Assembly: GCF_016756595.1 (NCBI RefSeq)
Contig: NZ_AP023257.1
Coordinates: 1,623,501 to 1,687,500 of the forward strand
DNA from: Mesorhizobium sp. L-2-11
GTDB taxonomy: Bacteria > Pseudomonadota > Alphaproteobacteria > Rhizobiales > Rhizobiaceae
DNA: 64,000 nucleotides
Direction: 5' to 3'
Position numbers and translations under genes: made by a program. Positions within the stretch are counted from its first letter, which is position 1. Each line of letters begins with the position of its first letter. A model generated the notes under the pieces. The model worked only from the letters and a program-made list of their open reading frames with translations, was not told the origin of the DNA and did not search any database. This document shows positions 17,429-26,104 of the stretch, piece after piece.

Positions 17429-18418
17429 ATGAAACGTATCGTTCTCGGCCTCCTGGCCGCAACTGCGATGGTTCTTCCGGCCTTCGCTGCGGACATTCAG
17501 CCAGCACTTCTCTTTGATCTCGGCGGCAAGTTCGACAAGTCGTTCAACGAAGCGTCCTACAACGGCGCCGAAAAGTTCAAGGCCGAAACCGGCATCGCCT
17601 ATGTGGAATTCGAGGTCTCGAACGCGACCCAGCGCGAGCAGGCGCTGCGCCGTTTCGCCGAGGATGGCCGCAATCCGATCGCCATGGCGGGCTTCTCCTG
17701 GGCGGATGCGCTGGAGAAGATCGCCGTCGAGTTTCCCGAGACAAAATTCGCCATCATCGACATGGTCGTCGACAAGCCCAATGTCCGCTCCGTCGTCTAC
17801 AAGGAGCAGGAAGGCTCCTATCTCGTCGGGGTGATGGCGGCGATGGCCTCGAAGACCAAAAAGGTCGGTTTCATCGGCGGCATGGACATTCCGCTGATCC
17901 GCCGATTCGGCTGCGGCTATGTCGGCGGCGCCAAAGCGGCTGGCGCTACCGAGGTTATCCAGAACATGACCGGCGACACGCCGGCGGCCTGGAACGATCC
18001 GGCCAAGGGCGGCGAGATCGCCAAGACGCAGATCGACCAGGGCGCCGACGTGATCTACGCAGCGGCAGGCGGCACCGGTGTCGGCGTGCTGCAGGCGGCT
18101 GCCGACGCCGGCAAGCTCGGCATCGGCGTCGATTCTAACCAGAACGGCCTGCAGCCCGGCAAGGTGCTGACTTCGATGGTCAAGCGCGTCGATGTTGCCG
18201 TCTACAACACTTTCATGGACGCCAAGAACGACAAGTTCACCGCCGGCATCAACGATCTCGGTCTTAAGGAAGGCGGCGTCGACTACGCCATGGACGAAAA
18301 CAACAAGGCGCTTGTCGACGACGCGATGAAGGCGGCGGTCGAAAAGGCCAAGGCCGACATCATCGCCGGTACCATCAAGGTGCATGATTACATGTCGGAC
18401 AATTCCTGCCCTTACTGA
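17429..18418 (+). CDS. BMP-family ABC transporter substrate-binding protein (nucleoside uptake)
   Basis: A 329-residue periplasmic binding protein with a signal peptide (MKRIVLGLLAATAMVLPAFA, cleavage before ADIQPA). Family features: LLFDLGGKFDKSFNEASYNG, FAGFSWADAL region, GSYLVGVMAAMASKTKKVGFIGGMD, and VIYAAAGGTGVGVLQAA. BMP/Med family proteins capture nucleosides (purine nucleosides in Treponema and Bacillus relatives). It is 437 bp ahead of the ATPase and permease genes, with a terminator and the opposite-strand slyX gene in between. Start ATG 17429 preferred over GTG 17420. Confidence 0.93.
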   Translation: MKRIVLGLLAATAMVLPAFAADIQPALLFDLGGKFDKSFNEASYNGAEKFKAETGIAYVEFEVSNATQREQALRRFAEDGRNPIAMAGFSWADALEKIAVEFPETKFAIIDMVVDKPNVRSVVYKEQEGSYLVGVMAAMASKTKKVGFIGGMDIPLIRRFGCGYVGGAKAAGATEVIQNMTGDTPAAWNDPAKGGEIAKTQIDQGADVIYAAAGGTGVGVLQAAADAGKLGIGVDSNQNGLQPGKVLTSMVKRVDVAVYNTFMDAKNDKFTAGINDLGLKEGGVDYAMDENNKALVDDAMKAAVEKAKADIIAGTIKVHDYMSDNSCPY

Positions 18419-18443
18419 TCGCGAGATTGCCGATCTGCTCGAC

Positions 18444-18473
18444 GCCGCCGGGTGACAACCCGGCGGCTTTTTT
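18444..18473 (+). terminator. Rho-independent terminator after the binding-protein gene
   Basis: A perfect 10-bp stem GCCGCCGGGT/ACCCGGCGGC with a 4-base loop (GACA) followed by six T residues. It can separate the highly expressed binding protein from the rest of the transporter operon and may also end slyX transcription. Confidence 0.85.
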
Positions 18474-18483
18474 ATCCGCAAGC

Positions 18484-18693
18484 TCACCAATGCGGCGGTT
18501 TGGCCACCGGCACGTCGGGTGTAGCCTGTTCCTCCAGCGCCAGGAAGCGGTCGGCCAGCGCATCGAGCTTGCACTGCATGCGCTCGATCACCTTCCACTG
18601 CTCGGCGATCTGGCCGGACAGTTCCTCGATGGTCTTCTCCTGCTCGGCAGCGCGGATTTCCAGCGTCGTCAACCGGTCGTCGGGCATGGTCAT
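18484..18693 (-). CDS. slyX: SlyX family protein
   Basis: A 69-residue coiled-coil protein: DDRLTTLEIRAAEQEKTIEE, QIAEQWKVIERMQCKLDALA, and the family-typical end AKPPHW (SlyX proteins end in PPHY/PPHW). Start at 18693 with GAGG upstream. SlyX function is unknown. It is encoded antiparallel inside the nucleoside-transporter locus, between the binding protein and the ATPase. Confidence 0.88.
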   Translation of the reverse strand: MTMPDDRLTTLEIRAAEQEKTIEELSGQIAEQWKVIERMQCKLDALADRFLALEEQATPDVPVAKPPHW

Positions 18694-18855
18694 TTGAAAT
18701 CCTCGATCAGGCGATTGTGCAGGCTGCGGCCACGTTCGAAATTGACAAGCGCGCGGGGATTTGTCGAGAGTGAATGCCGCTCCGGCAATTGGCACAGACG
18801 GGGCGTCATGCTAGGCGTTTTGACCAAGCGATAAAAATACGATGGGAAAGGCTGC

Positions 18856-20388
18856 ATGGCGCAAGCCGCAATCGAGCTGATCGGCATCAACAAGAGTTTT
18901 GGCGCCGTCCGCGCCAATCGCGACATCAATCTGGAAATCGCGCGCGGCACCATCCACGGCATTGTCGGCGAGAACGGCGCCGGCAAGTCGACGCTGATGT
19001 CAATTCTTTATGGGTTCTATCAGGCCGACAGCGGCGAGATCCGCGTCGGCGGCCAGCCGGCATCGATCAAATCGCCCAACGACGCCATCTCGCTCGGCAT
19101 CGGCATGGTGCATCAGCATTTCATGCTGGTCGACAATTTCACGGTGCTGGAAAACGTCATTCTCGGCGCCGAAAGCGATGCGCTGCTGAAGAAGAGCATC
19201 GCCAAGGCACGGTCCGAGCTGGAACGGCTCGAGCGCGAATATGGGCTGGAGGTCGATCCCGATGCGATCATCGAGGAGTTGCCGGTCGGCCTGCAGCAGC
19301 GTGTCGAAATCCTCAAGGCGCTGTATCGCGGCGCCGAGATCCTGATCCTCGACGAGCCGACGGGCGTGCTGACGCCCGCAGAGGCCGACCATCTGTTCCG
19401 CATCCTCAGGCAATTGAAGGAGCAGGGCAAAACGATCGTGCTGATCACCCACAAGCTGCGTGAGATCATGGCGATCACCGACACGGTCTCGGTCATGCGC
19501 CAGGGCACTATGGTGGCGACCAGACAGACGACGAAGACCACGGTCGGAGAATTGGCCGAGCTGATGGTCGGGCGGCGCGTTCTGCTCAGGGTCGAAAAGG
19601 GCGAGGCGGAAGCCGGCGAGGTCAAGCTTGCGGTGAAGAGCCTGACGGTGAAGGATTCGCGTGGCGTCACCATGGTCGACGACGTCTCCTTCGACGTGCG
19701 CGCCGGCGAGATCGTCGGCATCGCCGGCGTCGCCGGCAACGGGCAATCCGAAATGCTTGAGGCGATTTCCGGCATCAGGCGCGCGGTCTCGGGCTCGGTC
19801 ATGCTCGACGGCAAGCCGATCGATCTGACCGGCGCCGCCGATCCCGGCGAACTGCGCGACCGCGGCCTCGCCCATGTCCCGGAAGACCGTCATCATGTCG
19901 GGCTGGTGCTGGCCTTCGAGGAGAACGAGAATTCGATCCTCGGCTATCACAACGATCCGCGCTATGTGAAAGGGCCGTTCCTCGACATCGACGCGATCCG
20001 CGACGACGCCAGGGACAAGATCACCAAATACGACATCCGCCCGGCGGACTGCCGGCTCAAGACCGCCAATTTCTCCGGCGGCAACCAGCAGAAGATCGTG
20101 CTGGCGCGGGAAATGGAACAGGACCCGGGCGTGCTGATCGTCGGCCAGCCGACGCGCGGCGTCGACGTCGGCGCCATCGAATTCATCCACAAGCGGCTCA
20201 TCGCCATGCGCGACCAGGGCAAGGCGGTGCTGGTGGTGTCGGTCGAGCTCGACGAGATCCGCTCGCTCTCCGACCGCATCCTGGTGATGTTTGCCGGCCG
20301 AATCGTCGGCGAGCGCGGCCCGGAGGCGAGCGAAGGCGAGCTTGGACTGCTGATGGCCGGCGTCGAGCATCGGGAGGCGGCGGAATGA
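18856..20388 (+). CDS. Nucleoside ABC transporter ATP-binding protein (two ABC domains)
   Basis: A 510-residue ATPase with two ABC domains, the layout of sugar/nucleoside importers (MglA/RbsA/YufO type). Domain 1 has Walker A VGENGAGKST (about residue 39) and Walker B EILILDEPTGVLTPAE with a degenerate signature PVGLQQR. Domain 2 has a degenerate Walker A (GVAGNGQSEM) but a good signature FSGGNQQKIVLARE. It drives import through the two permeases downstream; its stop overlaps the first permease start by 4 bases. Confidence 0.95.
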   Translation: MAQAAIELIGINKSFGAVRANRDINLEIARGTIHGIVGENGAGKSTLMSILYGFYQADSGEIRVGGQPASIKSPNDAISLGIGMVHQHFMLVDNFTVLENVILGAESDALLKKSIAKARSELERLEREYGLEVDPDAIIEELPVGLQQRVEILKALYRGAEILILDEPTGVLTPAEADHLFRILRQLKEQGKTIVLITHKLREIMAITDTVSVMRQGTMVATRQTTKTTVGELAELMVGRRVLLRVEKGEAEAGEVKLAVKSLTVKDSRGVTMVDDVSFDVRAGEIVGIAGVAGNGQSEMLEAISGIRRAVSGSVMLDGKPIDLTGAADPGELRDRGLAHVPEDRHHVGLVLAFEENENSILGYHNDPRYVKGPFLDIDAIRDDARDKITKYDIRPADCRLKTANFSGGNQQKIVLAREMEQDPGVLIVGQPTRGVDVGAIEFIHKRLIAMRDQGKAVLVVSVELDEIRSLSDRILVMFAGRIVGERGPEASEGELGLLMAGVEHREAAE

Positions 20389-21524
20389 GCACGCCCTACG
20401 CCAAGCTGCCGGCCTGGGCCGATTACGGGCTGATCCCGGTGATCAATCTCGCCGTTGCCTTCGTCGTCGCCGGCCTCGTCGTGCTACTGGTTGGCGAAAA
20501 TCCGTTCCGCGCGGCCGTCGTTCTGGTCGAGGGCGCATTCGGCCGTGGGCAAGGCATTGCGTTCACGCTGTTCTACGCCACCACCTTCATCTTCAGCGGG
20601 CTGTCGGTGGCGGTTGCGGCGCATTGCGGCCTGTTCAACATCGGTGGCGAGGGCCAGGGCTATATCGCCGGTCTCGGCATCGGCTTCGTCTGCCTGACCT
20701 TCGACAGCGTGCTGCCATGGTGGCTCACCTTTCCGCTGGCGATCATCGCCGCTGCGGCGATGGGGGCGCTGTGGGCGCTGATCCCGGCCTATCTGCAGGC
20801 CAGGCGCGGCTCGCATATCGTCATCACCACCATCATGTTCAATTTCATCGCCGCCAGCGTTATGGTCTACGCACTGGTCGGATTCTTGAAGCCGGCCAAT
20901 TCGATGGCGCCGCAGACACGCTCCTTCCTCGACGGCGCGCAACTGCCGAAGCTCAACTGGGTCATCGAATTGTTCGGCGCCAAGATCCGCTCGGCGCCGT
21001 TCAACATCAGCTTCCTGCTGGCGCTGGCCATGGCGTTTCTGGTCTGGGTGCTGATCTGGCGCACCAGGCTCGGCTACGAGATGCGCACCTACGGCCACAG
21101 TTCGAAAGCAGCGCGCTATGCCGGCATTTCGGAAACCCGCATCATCATCGTCGCGATGATGATTTCGGGCGCGCTGGCCGGCATGATGGCGCTCAACCCG
21201 ACGATGGGCGACCAGCACAATGTCGCGCTCGAATTCGTTTCGGGCGCTGGTTTCGTCGGCATCGCCGTAGCGCTGATGGGGCGCCTGCACCCGGTCGGCA
21301 TTGTGCTCGCCGCAATATTGTTCGGCATGCTCTACCAGGGCGGCGCCGAGCTCGCCTTCGAGATGCCGGCGATCAGCCGTGACATGATCGTCATCATCCA
21401 GGGTCTGGTCATCCTGTTCGCCGGCGCGCTCGAGCATATGTTCCGGCCCTATGTCCAGGCGCTGTTCGCCTCGCTCAGCCCGAGATCCGTCGGCATCGAA
21501 GCGATCAAGGGGAAGGGTGCCTGA
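20385..21524 (+). CDS. Nucleoside ABC transporter permease 1 (BPD_transp_2 family)
   Basis: A 379-residue inner-membrane permease with about nine to ten hydrophobic helices. Typical features: FSGLSVAVAAHCGLFNIGGEGQ near residue 75 (the family NIGGEGQ motif), and LGYEMRTYGHSSKAARYAGI in the cytoplasmic coupling region. Belongs to the branched-chain amino acid/ribose/nucleoside permease family. Overlaps the ATPase gene and is followed 1 bp later by the second permease. Confidence 0.94.
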   Translation: MSTPYAKLPAWADYGLIPVINLAVAFVVAGLVVLLVGENPFRAAVVLVEGAFGRGQGIAFTLFYATTFIFSGLSVAVAAHCGLFNIGGEGQGYIAGLGIGFVCLTFDSVLPWWLTFPLAIIAAAAMGALWALIPAYLQARRGSHIVITTIMFNFIAASVMVYALVGFLKPANSMAPQTRSFLDGAQLPKLNWVIELFGAKIRSAPFNISFLLALAMAFLVWVLIWRTRLGYEMRTYGHSSKAARYAGISETRIIIVAMMISGALAGMMALNPTMGDQHNVALEFVSGAGFVGIAVALMGRLHPVGIVLAAILFGMLYQGGAELAFEMPAISRDMIVIIQGLVILFAGALEHMFRPYVQALFASLSPRSVGIEAIKGKGA

Positions 21525-21525
21525 G

Positions 21526-22497
21526 ATGGATCTGTTCAACGCCATCATCCAGGTTCTGGACTCGACCATCCGCCTGTCGGTGCCCCTGCTGCTCGCCTGC
21601 CTTGCCGGCCTCTATTCGGAGCGGGCCGGCATTTTCGACATCGGGCTCGAGGGCAAGATGCTGGTCGGCGCCTTCGCCGGCGCCGCCTCCGCCTCCGTCT
21701 TCCATTCCGCCTATATCGGCCTCGGCATGGCCATCCTCATCTCGGTCGCTTTCGCGCTGGTCCACGGCTTTGCCTCGATCACCCATCGCGGCAACCAGAT
21801 CGTCTCCGGCGTGGCGATCAATTTCATCGCCGCCGGATCGACGATCATGCTAGGCCAGGCCTGGTTCCAGCAAGGTGGACGCACGCCGGCTCTTGCCTCG
21901 GACGAGCGGTTCGGGGCGATCATCTGGCCCGGAGCGGACGCGCTCAGGGGCGTGCCGATCCTCGGACCGATCTATTCGGAACTCATCTCCGGCCATTCCG
22001 TGCTGGTCTATGTCGCGTTCCTCGCCGTGCCGTTCACCTGGTGGGTGCTGTTCCGCACCCGCTTCGGCTTGCGCATGCGCGCGGTCGGCGAGAACCCGGC
22101 TGCGGTCGACACCGCCGGCATCTCGGTCGCCTGGCTGCGCTACCGGGCGCTGATCTGCACCGGCGTGCTCACCGGCATTGCCGGCGCCTATCTGTCGATG
22201 GTGCAGAATGGCGGCTTCGTCAAGGACATGACCGCCGGCAAGGGCTACATCGCCCTGGCCGCGCTGATCTTCGCCAAATGGAAGCCGGTCAACGCCATGT
22301 TCGCCTGCCTGTTGTTCGGCTTCCTCGACGCGCTGTCGATCCGCCTGCAGGGCACGCCGCTGCCGCTGATCGGCAAGGTGCCGGTGCAGCTCATGCAGGC
22401 GCTGCCCTATATCCTCACCGTCATCCTGCTCGCCGGCTTCATCGGCAGGGCGATCCCGCCACGCGCCGGCGGCGTGCCCTATGTCAAGGAACGCTGA
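21526..22497 (+). CDS. Nucleoside ABC transporter permease 2 (BPD_transp_2 family)
   Basis: A 323-residue permease with nine or so helices. FDIGLEGKMLVGAFAG is the FNIGxEG-type motif, and FGLRMRAVGENPAAVDTAGI the coupling region. Partner of the preceding permease. Start at 21526 (MDLFNAII) two bases after the previous stop; a frame open upstream overlaps the other permease and is unlikely. Ends the transporter operon before a palindromic repeat block. Confidence 0.94.
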   Translation: MDLFNAIIQVLDSTIRLSVPLLLACLAGLYSERAGIFDIGLEGKMLVGAFAGAASASVFHSAYIGLGMAILISVAFALVHGFASITHRGNQIVSGVAINFIAAGSTIMLGQAWFQQGGRTPALASDERFGAIIWPGADALRGVPILGPIYSELISGHSVLVYVAFLAVPFTWWVLFRTRFGLRMRAVGENPAAVDTAGISVAWLRYRALICTGVLTGIAGAYLSMVQNGGFVKDMTAGKGYIALAALIFAKWKPVNAMFACLLFGFLDALSIRLQGTPLPLIGKVPVQLMQALPYILTVILLAGFIGRAIPPRAGGVPYVKER

Positions 22498-22542
22498 GCA
22501 TGGTTCCAGGGCGATCGCTTCAGCTTCATCTTCCGGGCGTTG

Positions 22543-22723
22543 GCGCTGCCCCTCACCTGCCTGCCGGCATCCTCTCCCCGTATAGGGACGGGGAGAGGGG
22601 GCGCTGTCATCGACGGTTTCGCCAAGCACCAGCGTTACAGGAAGGGCGCCAACGTTGCGGCAAGCCCTTTCTCCCCGTCACTCTACGGGGAGAATTGCCC
22701 GGCAGGGCAATGAGGGGCGGCGC
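22543..22723. repeat. RIME-like composite palindromic repeat, copy 1
   Basis: A 181-bp block made of two palindromic halves: CTCTCCCCGTATAGGGACGG with its complement, and TCTCCCCGTCACTCTACGGG. Its ends read GCGCTGCCCCTCA and TGAGGGGCGGCGCC. The same block in inverse orientation, also 181 bp, is at 55636-55816. These are rhizobial intergenic mosaic-type repeats. It lies between the permease gene and cdd and makes up most of that 315-bp gap. Confidence 0.8.
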
Positions 22724-22812
22724 CAACTTCGGTAAGCATCGCTCTCCACCGCAAGTTGGAAACCGTCACTCGTCTGAAGCGATTGCCCTGGCCCGCGTGT
22801 GGAAGAAAAACA

Positions 22813-23205
22813 GTGTCGCATGATCTGTTCGAAGCGGCCAAGGCCGCCATGGCCAAGGCCTATGCGCCCTATTCGAAATTCCCGGTCGGGGCGGCACTGC
22901 GCACCGAGGACGGCCGCGTCTTTTCCGGCGCCAACGTCGAGGTAGCGTCCTATCCGGAAGGCTGGTGCGCCGAAACCACGGCGCTCGGCCACTTCATCAT
23001 GGCCGGCGGCGGCAGGATAACGGAGATCGCTGTCATCGCAGAGCGCATGGCGAAATGCTCGCCCTGCGGCGGCTGCCGGCAGCGGCTGGCCGAATTCTGC
23101 CGGCCGGAAACCAAACTCTATCTCTGCGACAATGCCGGCGTGGTCGAAACCGTGACCATGGGCGAGATGCTGCCCTACGGCTTTCAGGGCGACATGTTGA
23201 AATGA
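22813..23205 (+). CDS. cdd: Cytidine deaminase
   Basis: A 130-residue zinc-dependent deaminase converting cytidine and deoxycytidine to uridine forms. Substrate loop FSGANVEVASYPEGWCAETTAL contains the zinc Cys and catalytic Glu (C-A-E), and SPCGGCRQRLAEF gives the PCxxC zinc pair. The likely start is GTG 22813 with GGAAG upstream; the frame extends to ATG 22756 but without a site. The stop overlaps an 18-codon frame that leads to punA. Confidence 0.94.
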   Translation: MSHDLFEAAKAAMAKAYAPYSKFPVGAALRTEDGRVFSGANVEVASYPEGWCAETTALGHFIMAGGGRITEIAVIAERMAKCSPCGGCRQRLAEFCRPETKLYLCDNAGVVETVTMGEMLPYGFQGDMLK

Positions 23206-23258
23206 AGAACTTGGTTGAAATGAAGAGCTTGGTTGAAATGAAGAGCTGGTCGAAATGA
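23202..23258 (+). CDS. 18-residue mini-frame linking cdd to punA (tandem repeat)
   Basis: The frame MKNLVEMKSLVEMKSWSK starts at an ATG overlapping the cdd stop (ATGA) and ends at a TGA overlapping the punA ATG. It is made of an imperfect 18-bp tandem repeat (TTGAAATGAAGAACTTGG unit, about 3.3 copies); the third unit is one base shorter, which puts punA in another frame. It may act as a translational relay; a stable peptide is doubtful. Confidence 0.4.
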   Translation: MKNLVEMKSLVEMKSWSK

Positions 23259-24073
23259 AGGAAGCGCTTGATCGTCTCGTCGAAAGGCTGGACGGGCTGG
23301 CGCCCGCCACCGGGCTGGTGCTGGGTTCGGGTCTTGGCGGGCTTGTCGACCAGGTCGAGGACGCTGTTCGCATTTCCTATGCCGAATTGCCGGGCTTTCC
23401 AAGAAGCGGCGTCAGCGGCCACGCCGGCGAGGTGGTGGCGGGGCGTTTTGCCGGCACGCCGGTGCTGATACTGTCCGGCCGCGCGCATTATTACGAGCAT
23501 GGCAACGCGGCGGCGATGCGGCCGGCGCTGGAAGTGCTCGCCGGCCTCGGCATCTCGCAACTGATCCTCACCAATGCCGCGGGCTCGGTCGATCCGGACA
23601 TGGGGCCGGGCTCGATAATGCTGATCACCGACCATATCAATTTCTCGGGCTCCAACCCGCTGATCGGCGAGCCGAGCGACCGCCGCTTCGTCGGCCTGAC
23701 CGAAGCCTATGATGCCGGCCTTCGCTCAGCCATCGAGACGGCCGCGAAGGCGACGGACACCGCGCTGCACAAGGGCGTCTATATGTGGTTTTCCGGGCCG
23801 TGCTTCGAGACGCCCGCCGAGATCCGCATGGCGCGCGTCATGGGCGCCAATGCCGTTGGCATGTCGACCGTGCCGGAGGTCATTCTCGCCCGCTTCCTCG
23901 GCCTGCGCGTCGCCGCCTGCTCGATCATCACCAATCTCGCCGCAGGGATGACCGGGGCGGAGCTTTCGCACCAGGAGACCAAGGACATGGCGCCGATTGG
24001 CGGCGCGCGGCTGGCGACAATCCTCCAGCGTGTGTTCCAGGACGGGTTGCCGGAGCGTAAGGTCCTGGCCTGA
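23255..24073 (+). CDS. punA: Purine-nucleoside phosphorylase
   Basis: A 272-residue trimeric-type PNP that splits purine nucleosides to base and (deoxy)ribose-1-phosphate. Family motifs: LVLGSGLGGLVDQV, FPRSGVSGHAGEVVAG, LSGRAHYYEHG (phosphate binding), LILTNAAGSVDPDMGPGS, YMWFSGPCFETPAEIR, and GANAVGMSTVPEVI (base and ribose binding). It is coupled to deoA, whose ATG overlaps the stop (TGATG). Confidence 0.95.
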   Translation: MKEALDRLVERLDGLAPATGLVLGSGLGGLVDQVEDAVRISYAELPGFPRSGVSGHAGEVVAGRFAGTPVLILSGRAHYYEHGNAAAMRPALEVLAGLGISQLILTNAAGSVDPDMGPGSIMLITDHINFSGSNPLIGEPSDRRFVGLTEAYDAGLRSAIETAAKATDTALHKGVYMWFSGPCFETPAEIRMARVMGANAVGMSTVPEVILARFLGLRVAACSIITNLAAGMTGAELSHQETKDMAPIGGARLATILQRVFQDGLPERKVLA

Positions 24074-25392
24074 TGCTTCCCCAGGAAATCATCCGCAGCA
24101 AGCGCGACGGCCACAAGCTGTCGACGCAGGAGATCGCCAGCTTCATTGAAGGCGTCACCGCCGGCACCGTCTCGGACGGGCAGGTCGGGGCGTTCGCCAT
24201 GGCGGTGTTCTTCAACGGCATGAGCCGCGACGAGGCGGTGGCGCTGACGCTGGCGATGCGCGATTCCGGCGATGTACTCGACTGGTCGGACCTGCCGGGC
24301 CCGGTCACCGACAAGCATTCGACAGGCGGCGTCGGCGACAATGTCTCGCTGTTGGTGGCGCCGATCGTCGCTGCCTGCGGCGCATATGTGCCGATGATTT
24401 CCGGCCGCGGCCTCGGCCATACCGGCGGCACGCTCGACAAGATGGATGCCATATCGGGCTATATCAGCCAGCCGGACGTGGCGGGGTTCCGCAAGGCGGT
24501 GCTCGAAGCCGGCTGCGCCATCATCGGCCAGACCGCCGATCTCGCGCCCGCCGACCGCCGGCTCTATGCGATCCGCGACGTGACGGGAACCGTCGAATCG
24601 GTGCCGCTGATCACCGCCTCGATCCTGTCGAAGAAACTGGCCGCCGGCCTGCAGTCGCTGGTGCTCGACGTAAAGGTCGGCAACGGCGCCTTCATGGAAA
24701 AGTCGCGTGACGCTACGACACTGGCGAACAGCCTGGTCGAAGTCGCCAATGGCGCCGGACTGAAGACCTCAGCACTGGTCACCGGCATGAACGAGCCGCT
24801 GGCGTCGGCAGCCGGCAACGCGGTCGAGGTGCGCAATGCCGTCGATTTTCTCACCGGCCGTTTCCGTGACCGGCGGCTGGAGGATGTGACGCTGGCTTTG
24901 GCCGCAGACATGCTGCAGTCGGCCGGGCTGGTGTCATCCAACCAGGATGGCTTGCGGCGCGCCGCCGAGACGCTTGCCGGCGGCGGCGCCGCCGCCGTCT
25001 TCGCGCGGATGGTGGCGGCGCTCGGCGGTCCGACCGACTTCATAGAGAGCCCGGAAAAATACCTGCCGAGGGCGGCGACCGAGTTTGCGGTCAAGGCGAC
25101 CGAATACGGTTTTGTCACCGGCATCGCCACCCGCGACATCGGGCTCGCCGTCGTCGGGCTTGGCGGCGGGCGCATACGGCCGGACGACAGGATCGATCAT
25201 GCGGTTGGCATCACCCGGCTGCTGCCTGTCGGCGCCGAGGTGCGGGCCGGTGAGGCGCTGGCGCTGGTCCATGCCCGCAATGCGGGGGATGCCGAGGCGG
25301 CCGCCGCCGCCGTGCTTTCGGCCTATGCGATCGGCGCTTCGAAGCCGCCCGCGGAAAAAACCGTCATCCGGCGTATTTTGCCGCGCGGCTGA
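24073..25392 (+). CDS. deoA: Thymidine phosphorylase
   Basis: A 439-residue pyrimidine-nucleoside phosphorylase (thymidine plus phosphate to thymine and deoxyribose-1-phosphate). The family signature SGRGLGHTGGTLDKMDAISGY is at about residues 111-131; DKHSTGGVGDNVSLLVAPI is the phosphate-binding glycine loop. The size agrees with DeoA. Last gene of the cdd-punA-deoA group that follows the nucleoside importer. Confidence 0.95.
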   Translation: MLPQEIIRSKRDGHKLSTQEIASFIEGVTAGTVSDGQVGAFAMAVFFNGMSRDEAVALTLAMRDSGDVLDWSDLPGPVTDKHSTGGVGDNVSLLVAPIVAACGAYVPMISGRGLGHTGGTLDKMDAISGYISQPDVAGFRKAVLEAGCAIIGQTADLAPADRRLYAIRDVTGTVESVPLITASILSKKLAAGLQSLVLDVKVGNGAFMEKSRDATTLANSLVEVANGAGLKTSALVTGMNEPLASAAGNAVEVRNAVDFLTGRFRDRRLEDVTLALAADMLQSAGLVSSNQDGLRRAAETLAGGGAAAVFARMVAALGGPTDFIESPEKYLPRAATEFAVKATEYGFVTGIATRDIGLAVVGLGGGRIRPDDRIDHAVGITRLLPVGAEVRAGEALALVHARNAGDAEAAAAAVLSAYAIGASKPPAEKTVIRRILPRG

Positions 25393-25403
25393 TCCTTTTT
25401 AGC

Positions 25404-25439
25404 GGACCAAAACCGGTTTCCACTTTTTCGGGATCATGG
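25404..25439. repeat. Common rhizobial intergenic element (AAAACCGGTTTCCAC type)
   Basis: The sequence GGACCAAAACCGGTTTCCAC, then TTTTTCGGGATCATG, is a short element I recall as widely dispersed in Mesorhizobium and relatives. It contains the ACCGGT palindrome. It lies between deoA and the convergent protease gene. Confidence 0.6.
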
Positions 25440-25440
25440 T

Positions 25441-25992
25441 TCACTGGACGAGCAGCAGCGCGCCGTTCTCGACTTGGTATTTTTCCAGCCGCTGGAGAAA
25501 GCTCAGGCCAATCAAATTGGTGCGCAGCGCCTTGTCGTCGAGCACGACCGCCTGGACACCGTCGAGCGTGATCTTGCCTATCTGCAGCCGATCGACGGTC
25601 ACCAGGGCAGCCTTGATCGCGCCGTTGGCAGTGTTGACCTGGTGCTTGAAGTCCGACGCGTTCAGCGAAATGCCGATCCTGCGTGCCGTCGAACCGTTGA
25701 TGGCGACCAGCGTCGCGCCGGTGTCGATCATGCCGTCGACCGTTCGACCGTTGAGCTTGAACGCCGACCTGAAGTGCCCGCGCGCGTCCGCCGCGATCAC
25801 GACCTTGCGGCCGAGCGGCTGCGCTGGTCTGTCGGGAACCGCAGCCAGGTTCAGGTCCGTTTCGATCGCCGGCCTGGTCCCGACCGCCGATTTCAGCAGG
25901 CCTTCGAACATCTGCGGATTCGACTGGTAGAGCATCGGGAACGACGCCGATGCTACGGCGAGCACGCCAAGGATGAGAAGATTGCGCAGCAT
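25441..25992 (-). CDS. Retropepsin-like aspartic protease, membrane-anchored (TIGR02281 type)
   Basis: A 183-residue protein with an N-terminal membrane anchor (MLRNLLILGVLAVASASF) and a clan AA aspartic protease domain at about residues 70-180. The catalytic motif is GMIDTGATLVAINGSTARRI (D-T-G), and the second conserved block is NLIGLSFLQRLEKYQVENGAL. Such bacterial retropepsins are periplasmic; substrates are unknown. Start at 25992 chosen; the frame is open to 26016. The IS66 element sits 49 bp upstream of it. Confidence 0.88.
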   Translation of the reverse strand: MLRNLLILGVLAVASASFPMLYQSNPQMFEGLLKSAVGTRPAIETDLNLAAVPDRPAQPLGRKVVIAADARGHFRSAFKLNGRTVDGMIDTGATLVAINGSTARRIGISLNASDFKHQVNTANGAIKAALVTVDRLQIGKITLDGVQAVVLDDKALRTNLIGLSFLQRLEKYQVENGALLLVQ

Positions 25993-26104
25993 GGACCCGC
26001 CTTCGTGAAGGTCCATGCTTATCGCGACATGGTGTTTGCCGCTTTAACGTAAGCGCGTAGGCGTCCCCACGTAGCGTGCAGGCGGTTGATCGCTCATTTT
26101 CAGC

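Noticed and set aside
17078..18598. 506-residue minus-strand frame over the BMP gene
   Set aside because: Shadow of msrA and the binding-protein gene in GC-rich DNA; no motif recognised.
19000..20370. 456-residue minus-strand frame over the ABC ATPase
   Set aside because: Antisense shadow; composition rich in His, Asp and Arg as typical of reverse frames.
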